34,532 bases of DNA from Psychromonas aquimarina ATCC BAA-1526. GTDB taxonomy: Bacteria > Pseudomonadota > Gammaproteobacteria > Enterobacterales > Psychromonadaceae. Position 1 is the stretch's first letter, and each line of letters opens with the position of its first letter. Position numbers and translations under genes: made by a program. Shown piece after piece: positions 25,954 to 31,498 of the stretch. The stretch is taken from the NCBI RefSeq assembly GCF_000428725.1, contig NZ_AUAM01000044.1, positions 1-34,532 on the forward strand, written 5' to 3'. The notes below the pieces were generated by a model that was given only the letters and a program-made list of their open reading frames with translations, did not search any database and was not told the DNA's origin.

Positions 25954-27024
25954 ATGGCATCATTCTCGATACAAACACGTACGCTTAAAAGTGGTGAACT
26001 ACGTTTTAAAGCAAGCGTGGTTATTAAACAGAATGGAACAATAGTACACCGCGAAGCCCGCACTTTCAAAAAGAAAGAGCAGGCAAGAACCTGGGGTAAA
26101 AATAAAACCCAGGAACTTGATGAGTTCGGCGTTAATAAACATAAAACATGCGCGATTGGTGAGCTGCTTGATAAGTTCATAAATGATCGTAATTTATGGG
26201 ATAACACAGGCCGAACTAAACAGTATGTCATTAAGATGCTTCGTGACTGCGACATTGCCGCTATTCGAAGTGATTCACTCAAAACCAGTGATATTATCGA
26301 GCATTGTAAAAATAGACTTTCTGCAGGCGCCAAACCTCAAACTATTTACCATGATATTGCCTATTTACGTTCAGTGATGCAAAAAGCCCTGCCTGTTTTT
26401 AACATTAACGCTAACGCTGAAATATTTGAAGAAGCTGTGCCGGTTCTTATTGATATGAAGCTGGTCGGTAAAAGTAGTAAACGTACCCGGCGGCCGACAG
26501 AAAAGGAATTAGACAAATTAAAAGCAGGCTTACTAAAGCGTCAAAACTTCCGCTCCAATGGAAAAATCCGTATCCCGTTTATAGATATTCTTGATTTCAG
26601 CATTCTTACCTGCATGCGCATTGGTGAAGTTTGCGCTCTGCGCTGGGATGACTTAAACGAAGAGCATAAAACCATTATTGTCCGCGACAGAAAAGATCCT
26701 AGAAAAAAAGAGGGCAACCATATGATAGTCCCCCTTTTAGCCGGCTCCTTTGATATTGCAGTACGGCAGGAAAAAAACAATGAGCTGATATTTCCATATA
26801 ATTCCCGCAGCGTGACAGCCGGGTTTCAGCGCGTTCGCAATGAGTTGGGTATTGAAGATTTACGTTATCACGATTTAAGACGGGAAGGCGCAAGTCGCTT
26901 ATTTGAGAAAGGTTATTCTATTGAAGAAGTGGCGCAGGTAACAGGCCACCGTAATTTAAATATTCTCTGGCAGGTTTATACACAACTGTTCCCGCATAAG
27001 CTGCATGAAAAATTTGAAGAATAA
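25954..27024 (+). CDS. int: Tyrosine recombinase / phage-type integrase
   Basis: A 356-residue integrase. The N-terminal part (about 1-60) is an arm-binding type domain, residues 65-165 a SAM-like core-binding domain, and 175-350 the catalytic domain. Catalytic residues are visible: Arg222 in CMRIGEVCALRW, a Lys in the DRKDPRKKEGN beta-hairpin, His306 and Arg309 in HDLRREG, His332 in TGHRN and Tyr342 in VYTQL. All are intact, so it should be active. AAGGAG lies 8 bases before the ATG. It is divergent from dusA and followed by a small terminator hairpin. Inferred role: site-specific integration and excision at the dusA 5' end. Confidence 0.93.
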   Translation: MASFSIQTRTLKSGELRFKASVVIKQNGTIVHREARTFKKKEQARTWGKNKTQELDEFGVNKHKTCAIGELLDKFINDRNLWDNTGRTKQYVIKMLRDCDIAAIRSDSLKTSDIIEHCKNRLSAGAKPQTIYHDIAYLRSVMQKALPVFNINANAEIFEEAVPVLIDMKLVGKSSKRTRRPTEKELDKLKAGLLKRQNFRSNGKIRIPFIDILDFSILTCMRIGEVCALRWDDLNEEHKTIIVRDRKDPRKKEGNHMIVPLLAGSFDIAVRQEKNNELIFPYNSRSVTAGFQRVRNELGIEDLRYHDLRREGASRLFEKGYSIEEVAQVTGHRNLNILWQVYTQLFPHKLHEKFEE

Positions 27025-27029
27025 AGTCA

Positions 27030-27049
27030 GGGCCGAATTGGCCCCTTTT
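27030..27049 (+). terminator. Short terminator after the integrase gene
   Basis: GGGCC (27030-27034) / GGCCC (27040-27044) with a 5-nt loop, followed by CTTTTAG. Small, but placed right after the int stop. Confidence 0.55.
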
Positions 27050-27068
27050 AGTTTCTGAAAGCGAAATA

Positions 27069-27668
27069 TCAGCCTAAGATACGTTTCGTTTCACTTATCT
27101 TGATATCCTGCATTTCAACTAAATGGCAGAGTGATTTTATTTCTTGCCTCACACCGCTAATGTCGCCAAATTGAATGCTTTCACCTTTGTGCGCATCGAT
27201 AAAGTGAAGCATCTTGTTTATCTGTAAATTCCAGCCACAGTCACGCATATCAGCTAACATTAAATAACGTAAACAGGTTTGTTTTTCCGGATAAGGCTGA
27301 CTCGCTATTAATCGATTTGTCATTGAAACATTGCCGGCAGCTTCATTATCCAGAATATCTAGCACCCACTTGCGAAACTCTTTGGCTACTTTGGTGCGGG
27401 AAAACATGGCGATAAGGTGACAGCCTCGTAAGGAGAAAATACGCGTCTCTTTTTCACGCAAACTGTTATTTATTCCATTGACGGTCAAATTGACCGTCAA
27501 TGTCATACATGCTGAAAATTCATCTTGGTTACGGTTAAAAATCTTAGTCACTGAGTCCATTGCTTTATAGCCAAGTGCTTTGGCTAAGTCGCTTGAAGTT
27601 AACCAAGTCTGATTGTTTTGAAGAACAGGGGTTAAAGCAGTGGAATGAAACGTAAGTTGATTAGTCAT
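27069..27668 (-). CDS. BRO-N domain phage antirepressor-like protein
   Basis: A 199-residue protein. Residues 1-115 are a BRO-N domain: WLTSSDLAKALGYK, VTKIFNRNQDEF, TRIFSLRGCHLIAMFSRT and AKEFRKWVLDILD. Residues 120-199 form an unassigned C-terminal part. Phage proteins of this type bind and neutralise the lysogeny repressor or bind DNA. Two ATGs adjoin (27671, 27668). AAGGAG is 3 nt from the first and 6 nt from the second, so 27668 is used. A 27-bp palindrome lies inside the gene and codes the odd repeat LTVNLTVN. Upstream on the same strand are an RNA element, a terminator and an operator-bearing promoter, so expression is probably tightly controlled. Convergent with int. Confidence 0.85.
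   Translation of the reverse strand: MTNQLTFHSTALTPVLQNNQTWLTSSDLAKALGYKAMDSVTKIFNRNQDEFSACMTLTVNLTVNGINNSLREKETRIFSLRGCHLIAMFSRTKVAKEFRKWVLDILDNEAAGNVSMTNRLIASQPYPEKQTCLRYLMLADMRDCGWNLQINKMLHFIDAHKGESIQFGDISGVRQEIKSLCHLVEMQDIKISETKRILG
27476..27502. repeat. Perfect 27-bp palindrome inside the antirepressor gene
   Basis: CATTGACGGTCAA (27476-27488), one central A, then TTGACCGTCAATG (27490-27502): 13-bp perfect arms. In the gene it encodes MTLTVNLTVNG. Each arm also holds TTGACGGTCAA, itself a near-dyad. Either a hairpin in the mRNA or a binding site for a dimeric protein. Confidence 0.85.
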
Positions 27669-27716
27669 CATTGACTCCTTTGGTAATTAAGTTAATCACC
27701 ACAAGTCGGTACTAAA

Positions 27717-27796
27717 CAACTGGTGGTGAACTGAGCAAAGTTAGTACTACCGCCCAAAGAAACGGCCGACCGAAGTCGCTTCACCCAGCCCACCAT
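27717..27796 (-). ncRNA. C4-like structured RNA, copy A
   Basis: An 80-nt element 46 bases before the antirepressor start codon, on the same strand. The minus-strand RNA closes with an 11-bp stem, GGUGGGCUGGG with CUCAGUUCACC, which needs three G-U pairs. The same sequence read on the plus strand gives A-C mismatches, so the minus strand is the RNA. Inside is CGAC-UUCG-GUCG, an extra-stable C(UUCG)G tetraloop hairpin, then a second loop with GUAGUACUAAC. It is about 80% identical to copy B. In P1-like phages the short C4 antisense RNA sits in this position, before an antirepressor. Assignment to that family is inference from position, size and fold; I could not test it. Confidence 0.65.
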
Positions 27797-27825
27797 TGAA
27801 AATGGTTGTAGCTGTGCATCACGCA

Positions 27826-27848
27826 TAAAAAAACCAACGATAAGTTGG
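27826..27848 (-). terminator. Intrinsic terminator in the antirepressor leader
   Basis: On the minus strand CCAAC-TTATC-GTTGG is followed by TTTTTTT. It lies between the antirepressor promoter (27914-27943) and the RNA element/antirepressor, so most transcripts should stop here unless termination is prevented. Confidence 0.75.
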
Positions 27849-27883
27849 CCTATATACGGCTTTGGTTAAAACGGGGTACTAAT

Positions 27884-27911
27884 CCCGGCATCTGATTTTG
27901 CAGATGCTGGG
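27884..27911 (-). promoter_or_regulatory. Hairpin at the start of the antirepressor transcript
   Basis: GCATCTG/CAGATGC, 7 bp with a 6-nt loop, extended by CCC/GGG across one mismatch. It begins within a few bases of the expected transcription start. Its CGGG/GGG side could also pair with CCCG of the next bases (27872-27887), so the two folds exclude each other. Confidence 0.55.
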
Positions 27912-27913
27912 CT

Positions 27914-27943
27914 ATAATAGTCCTGATTTAGGACTTGTGTCAA
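27914..27943 (-). promoter_or_regulatory. Antirepressor promoter with embedded operator
   Basis: On the minus strand: -35 TTGACA (27943-27938), 18-nt spacer, -10 TATTAT (27919-27914). The spacer is nearly filled by the 17-bp dyad AGTCCT-GATTT-AGGACT (27919-27935). A repressor dimer bound there would block RNA polymerase. The matching repressor gene is not in the window. Confidence 0.75.
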
Positions 27944-27969
27944 TTGGAAGTATTCAAGAAAGGGGCAAT

Positions 27970-28050
27970 CAACTGGTGGTGAACTAAACAAAGTTGGAAC
28001 TACCGCATCTACGAAACGGCCGACCGAAGTCGCTTCACTCAGTTCACCAT
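27970..28050 (-). ncRNA. C4-like structured RNA, copy B
   Basis: A second copy of the 80-nt element, upstream of the operator-promoter. The stem is GGUGAACUGAG with UUUAGUUCACC (11 bp, G-U pairs only fit the minus strand). The UUCG hairpin is identical to copy A. The second loop differs (GUUCCAAC instead of GUACUAAC), which would give it another pairing target. No convincing promoter is seen just upstream; TATAGT-like bases occur near 28062. Confidence 0.55.
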
Positions 28051-28108
28051 AAATTGCTGACTATAATTGCATCGCAATGACCAGCCGTTATTTTTCCATT
28101 TAAGTACA

Positions 28109-28423
28109 TTAGTTAAGTGATTTTAATATTCGAGACTTATTATAACCATTTATAATATTGCCATTGACGTTAAGTAAAGGGATACCATTCCCACCCAGAT
28201 CATCATAACGGCGGCGCCCTTCGTCTGATTTTTCAATATCAAATTCAGTATATTGTATGTTGTTATCAGCAAGCAGTTCACGAGCTTTTCTGCAATAACC
28301 ACACCAATCAGTAGCATATAACACAACTACATTGTTCTCTGAATACTCGGCAGCCCCACCAGATAACATTGGCCAGCTTTTATAAACACCAAAAATGATG
28401 CATATTATTAGTAATTTTTTCAA
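28109..28423 (-). CDS. Membrane-anchored glutaredoxin-like protein
   Basis: A 104-residue protein. Residues 3-19 (LLIICIIFGVYKSWPML) form a membrane anchor or uncleaved signal. Residues 30-104 are a glutaredoxin-type thioredoxin fold with the active site C-G-Y-C in YATDWCGYC, the cis-Pro segment GIPLLNVNG and a glutathione-side GYN. It would act on disulfides outside the cytoplasm or at the inner membrane face. The start codon is TTG (28423), with AGG 7 bases ahead; no ATG is available. It is unlike the core grxC of this window. Lies between the lipoprotein gene and the antirepressor control region; link to either is unknown. Confidence 0.75.
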   Translation of the reverse strand: MKKLLIICIIFGVYKSWPMLSGGAAEYSENNVVVLYATDWCGYCRKARELLADNNIQYTEFDIEKSDEGRRRYDDLGGNGIPLLNVNGNIINGYNKSRILKSLN

Positions 28424-28564
28424 TTAAAAACCTATATTAGAAATAAGCAATGCCCCTGTTAAGGAGCAAAATATTGCAGGCTAAACTTAAGTGCGATGAA
28501 AATGGTCAATTGTATTTTGTCGCATTTTAACTGTTTATATGTCTATTGTTATATTCCAAACGGT

Positions 28565-28954
28565 TCAACATAAGTTCGAAAACCGACTACAGCAATTATT
28601 ATTTTTACAAATGAAATTTTTTACAACCCACCCTTCTTCATCGTAAACATACCCCGTACCTCCGGCAAAAATCTCATATGAATACGCTTCTTTATTCATT
28701 GTTAACTTACCTGAATATTTACAAGGCATAATAAGCGACTCACCATGAGCCTCTTCATTACTAATCTGCTCAGCTGCGTGAAAATACGAATTGATTTCAC
28801 TTTCCGTCAACAGAAAGCTTTCACAAATTTTAAAGTCAGGCTTTGTCGTATCCACAACTTTTTTTGATGATAATATTTGAATATTGTTTTCATGCTTAAA
28901 AGAGCAAGATGCAACAAAAAAAACAGCTATTAAACCAAGGATATTTTTGATCAC
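28565..28954 (-). CDS. Small Cys-rich lipoprotein, candidate immunity protein of the amidase
   Basis: A 129-residue protein starting at GTG 28954, whose bases overlap the TGA stop of the amidase gene (GTGA), so translation is coupled. The signal peptide IKNILGLIAVFFVASC ends in a lipobox VASC, placing the protein as a lipoprotein in the periplasm. The mature part has several Cys (ICESFLL, MPCKYSG, FICKNNNCC, NLC) and a beta-rich middle (YSYEIFAGGTGYVYDEEGW). No family recognised. The position right after a peptidoglycan amidase, the coupling and the periplasmic address are what is expected of an immunity protein. The longer frame to 29089 lies inside the amidase gene and is rejected. Confidence 0.7.
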   Translation of the reverse strand: MIKNILGLIAVFFVASCSFKHENNIQILSSKKVVDTTKPDFKICESFLLTESEINSYFHAAEQISNEEAHGESLIMPCKYSGKLTMNKEAYSYEIFAGGTGYVYDEEGWVVKNFICKNNNCCSRFSNLC

Positions 28955-29589
28955 GGGGCGACTCCAATTTGTAAATATTGAAGCAGCTGCACCCCTTCGG
29001 CTTTCTTCTTTCTCGCAATTACACCGTGTGCATAGACATCTGTACTCAAGGTTAAAGAAAACTCCTTTAATAATACATCTACTAACCATTTTAATGATTG
29101 AAACTGTTTATTTGTCGGTCGTTCAAAAGTATTTGCTGCTTTGTTATATCGACCTACAACCTCGATTCCTAGTGAATCATTATTTGAAGGGTAACGAAGA
29201 GGATAGGCTTTTCCTAATTCATGCCTAGATACATTTTTTACTCTTTTTGAAAATGAAAAACCTTTTTGATGGAGTAAGCTATTAATAGTTTTTAACTCTT
29301 TTGGATCACATGATTTTTCGTCGGCACACCGGGAATATAAGATACCGACATGCCAACAGAGTTTTTCTAAACTAGCTGTTTGGTATATTGTTCCATCATT
29401 AGCAATTAAAAAATGCGCTCCCGTCTTTTGCCCAGCAGCATAACCGTTTAAAGACGAGGCAGCGCTTGAACCAGCTGTTCGATGAAGAACTATAGATGTT
29501 ACTTTGTTAATTTTTCCATGTTCAATAGAGCTAGATTGCTTAGCTATTATGCGCTTATCTACGATTATCCCATTTGTAACAGTTGTCAT
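28951..29589 (-). CDS. N-acetylmuramoyl-L-alanine amidase (Amidase_2/PGRP fold), candidate antibacterial effector
   Basis: A 212-residue amidase that would cut the bond between N-acetylmuramic acid and L-Ala of peptidoglycan. Amidase_2 hallmarks: VLHRTAG with zinc ligand His36, GAHFLIANDGTIYQ (57-70), WHVG (79-82), SLGIEVVGRY and YAHGVIARKK with His188. There is no signal peptide, so it does not leave by Sec. Cytoplasmic amidases of this subfamily (opening MTTVTNGIIVD...IEHG) commonly accompany type VI secretion cargo, or act as phage lysis enzymes. The coupled downstream lipoprotein favours an effector-immunity pair. No VgrG, Hcp or PAAR gene is in the window. The start has AAGGGA upstream. 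Confidence 0.8.
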   Translation of the reverse strand: MTTVTNGIIVDKRIIAKQSSSIEHGKINKVTSIVLHRTAGSSAASSLNGYAAGQKTGAHFLIANDGTIYQTASLEKLCWHVGILYSRCADEKSCDPKELKTINSLLHQKGFSFSKRVKNVSRHELGKAYPLRYPSNNDSLGIEVVGRYNKAANTFERPTNKQFQSLKWLVDVLLKEFSLTLSTDVYAHGVIARKKKAEGVQLLQYLQIGVAP

Positions 29590-29608
29590 TAAAATCCCTT
29601 TTTATTTC

Positions 29609-29743
29609 CGGTGGAAAGACGACATTCGTTCATTTATTTCAATAGAAGATCAGGTTACCTGATTTTAATCGAACATCAAAAACAAAAGTCAAAGAGAAGT
29701 CATAAAAAAGCGAGATTATCGTATTTACGGCGGAAAGACGACA
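29609..29743. repeat. Pair of 16-bp direct repeats upstream of the amidase
   Basis: CGGTGGAAAGACGACA (29609-29624) and CGGCGGAAAGACGACA (29728-29743), one mismatch, 119 bases apart. The inner copy lies 20 bases before the amidase start codon. They flank the promoter/operator candidate. They may be binding sites, or traces of an insertion or recombination event. Confidence 0.75.
29649..29692 (-). promoter_or_regulatory. Candidate amidase promoter with operator dyad
   Basis: On the minus strand: -35 TTGACT (29692-29687), 18-nt spacer, -10 TTAAAA (29668-29663). It is followed at once by the dyad ATCAGGT-A-ACCTGAT (29663-29649), which would sit over the start site. Confidence 0.45.
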
Positions 29744-29791
29744 AAACATCCAATGTAAAATGAATTTCCAGTAATATTAAATACATTGCTA

Positions 29792-30391
29792 TTAACTAAA
29801 CAGCATCGGGGATTCAGCAATATACTTAGGAGCAGTCTGCTTTAAGTACTCATCATTACCATACTCACAAATATCTAGATAATATCTTTTCCCCTGAAAT
29901 TCTTTATAGATAACCCTATGGCCCGCTTCATATTTCATTCTGTTTATTGTGAAGGCATCATATATAAAGTGATTGTTCTGGGAAGTTATTCGTATTTTTT
30001 GTCTTTTTAAAAAATGATTCAGCATTTTTAGGAAAGACTCTCTCCCGTCTGAAATGCGGTGATGACAAAGGGCGTACTGTTTAATTTCCTCACTGCCTAA
30101 TATTTCTGATGCAGCAGACCTCTTTAGGCTCCCGCTTCTTAGCCTGTTATCTTGCTCAAGATTTCTATGATGTTGTGCAAGAGACTCTGGTTTCACTATT
30201 CCGTCGATACTAAGCTGGTACAGCCTTTTTTTAAAATAATCTGTGTATTCGTGTACTTCAGGTAATTTTATTTTCGAAATGAATGTATCTTGATCAAGCT
30301 CGGCATACTGCATGCTCTTGCCTTCCGGAAATTCAGATGTGATTTGAATCTGAGAGTAATCACCACAATCTGTAATCTTTATATCAGTCAT
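29792..30391 (-). CDS. Unrecognised 199-residue protein upstream of the amidase
   Basis: I do not recognise this protein. It has no signal peptide or membrane helix. The first 60 residues look beta-rich (IKITDCGDYSQIQITSEF, YAELDQDTFISKIKLP). The middle is charged and helical. The end (YKEFQGKRYYLDICEYG) is again beta-like. The frame opens 20 residues earlier at 30451, but the ATG at 30391 has GGACGG 8 bases upstream and gives a sensible start MTDIKIT. Codon use is A/T-rich like the amidase pair, which suggests shared origin. It lies 200 bases before the amidase, on the same strand, with a separate promoter between. It could be another effector or an adaptor, but nothing shows this directly. 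Confidence 0.6.
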   Translation of the reverse strand: MTDIKITDCGDYSQIQITSEFPEGKSMQYAELDQDTFISKIKLPEVHEYTDYFKKRLYQLSIDGIVKPESLAQHHRNLEQDNRLRSGSLKRSAASEILGSEEIKQYALCHHRISDGRESFLKMLNHFLKRQKIRITSQNNHFIYDAFTINRMKYEAGHRVIYKEFQGKRYYLDICEYGNDEYLKQTAPKYIAESPMLFS

Positions 30392-30600
30392 TTGTACCGT
30401 CCATTTTACAAATAATAACAGGCAGGGCATCCATACCGCCTTTTCTTTCAACCCCTATAATTAATTATTCAATGTTATTCTTTTAAAACGGGAAAAAACA
30501 TTACAGCGCCTTACAAAGCATTACCCCTAAAAACAGACGCGTCCTTAGAATAAGTATTCCAATAACATTAAATTACACACGGAGTTTAACGTGTAATGGG
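30392..30600. other. Intergenic region with weak inverted repeat
   Basis: About 200 bases with no credible gene. ATTACAC (30572-30578) and GTGTAAT (30591-30597) form a 7-bp inverted repeat just before the candidate small RNA. No consensus promoter stands out on either strand. Confidence 0.4.
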
Positions 30601-30601
30601 G

Positions 30602-30716
30602 CTGAAATTGACTGCTGCTCGGCTGTGAAGCGAGCTGTATGCGCAGCTTTCAGAATAATCACCTCACAATGGCAATTACAAAAAAGCCGTAATAACTTTT
30701 GTCATTACGGCTTTTT
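30602..30716 (+). ncRNA. Possible small RNA ending in a strong terminator
   Basis: A nested fold is visible on the plus strand: CTGAAA/TTTCAG (30602-30607 with 30648-30653), CTGC/GCAG (30612-30615 with 30643-30646) and GCTCG/CGAGC (30617-30621 with 30631-30635), followed by the terminator at 30681-30716. No good promoter was found, so expression is doubtful. Confidence 0.3.
30681..30716. terminator. Strong bidirectional terminator
   Basis: A 13-bp perfect stem AAAAAGCCGTAAT (30681-30693) / ATTACGGCTTTTT (30704-30716) with a 10-nt loop, giving T runs on both strands. On the minus strand it ends the Rhs-immunity transcript. Confidence 0.85.
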
Positions 30717-30742
30717 ATTACATGCTGAGTTGAACCGGGCTA

Positions 30743-30770
30743 CATTCCCACGCAGAGCGTGGGAACGAGG
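30743..30770. repeat. REP-type palindromic repeat
   Basis: TTCCCACGC (30745-30753), AGA, GCGTGGGAA (30757-30765), with the flanks CA and CGAGG. This 9-bp perfect palindrome is a familiar interspersed repeat of environmental gammaproteobacteria, often giving the spurious peptide FPRRAWERG. Such repeats are linked to RAYT transposases; none is in the window. It lies 3 bases before the stop of the immunity gene. Confidence 0.8.
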
Positions 30771-30772
30771 CA

Positions 30773-31498
30773 TTATTTCATTAAGCTTTGAAGTAAATCT
30801 ACAGACTTTTTATGTTCCGGGAAAAACATCGCGTTTTTCTTCGCTAACTGTAAAGAGGTTCTTAACTTCGCACCTCGTTGATGTAAGTATTGAATAATTT
30901 CAACCTTATTCTTAATTGAAGCAACTTCAATTAATGTTCTTCCATTTTCATCTTCAGACTCAATATCATACCCAGAGTCAAGCAATAGCCTTACTCCGAG
31001 CACACTCCCCTTATCAAGGATTCTTTCAATGGGATCATCAGATATATCCTCTTTTAGTGAGGATATGAACTCAGTAAGTGAAGCACTTAATTTAATCAAG
31101 CTAGAAAAACTATTATTTAATTGTTTTTCATGATCCCAAAAGAATATTGCTCCAAAGCTATCATCATTCAGGCTAATACCAACAAGATTACCAAATGCAT
31201 CATCAGCAATTGGTAATAACTTATCTGGAATTCTTTCTTTGAATACTTTCAGCTGTTTATCTAGTTGAAGGTATTCTGGTCCTGTATGTAAGCCAAAAAA
31301 GCTAGATAAGCGATCATCACCATCTTGTTTTGATATTTCAAAACAATCAAATAATGGCGAACCACCATTATTTGAAATAAGGAAATCTCCATATTCAGTT
31401 GGTAATTTACATCCAATTTCAGCCTCTAAAGCTTCCAATGCATCTAAGTTGATAGCCCCATATTTATTACTATCTATAATATTAGTTATTGCAGTCAT
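30773..31498 (-). CDS. SUKH-family (SMI1/KNR4) immunity protein with ankyrin-like C-terminus
   Basis: A 241-residue cytosolic protein. Residues about 15-150 form a SMI1/KNR4 (SUKH-1) domain: ALEAEIGCKLPTEYGDFLISNNGG, then FFGLHTG, LLPIADDAFGNLVGISL and GAIFFWDHE. Residues about 155-240 look like ankyrin-type helices (LGVRLLLDSGYDIESEDENGRTLIEVA, VEIIQYLHQRGAKL). SUKH proteins are the commonest immunity partners of polymorphic nuclease toxins and bind them directly. Its ATG lies inside the last codons of the Rhs gene (17-bp overlap, other frame), so the pair is coupled. It should protect against the WHH nuclease tip of the Rhs protein. Confidence 0.85.
   Translation of the reverse strand: MTAITNIIDSNKYGAINLDALEALEAEIGCKLPTEYGDFLISNNGGSPLFDCFEISKQDGDDRLSSFFGLHTGPEYLQLDKQLKVFKERIPDKLLPIADDAFGNLVGISLNDDSFGAIFFWDHEKQLNNSFSSLIKLSASLTEFISSLKEDISDDPIERILDKGSVLGVRLLLDSGYDIESEDENGRTLIEVASIKNKVEIIQYLHQRGAKLRTSLQLAKKNAMFFPEHKKSVDLLQSLMK

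Noticed and set aside
27717..28050. The repeat pair as integron attC sites or a small CRISPR
   Set aside because: The outer ends lack the RYYYAAC/GTTRRRY boxes of attC, and two 80-nt copies with unlike spacing are not a CRISPR array.
28955..29089. Longer start of the lipoprotein
   Set aside because: It would lie wholly inside the amidase gene in another frame, and the signal peptide would no longer be N-terminal.
29790..29815. Match CAGCATCGG to the dusA 5' end as a far attachment site
   Set aside because: Only nine bases agree and the surrounding sequence does not, so chance is the better explanation.
30625..30897. 90-codon plus-strand frame containing FPRRAWERG
   Set aside because: It crosses a terminator, a REP palindrome and the end of the immunity gene; the peptide is a known artefact of the repeat.
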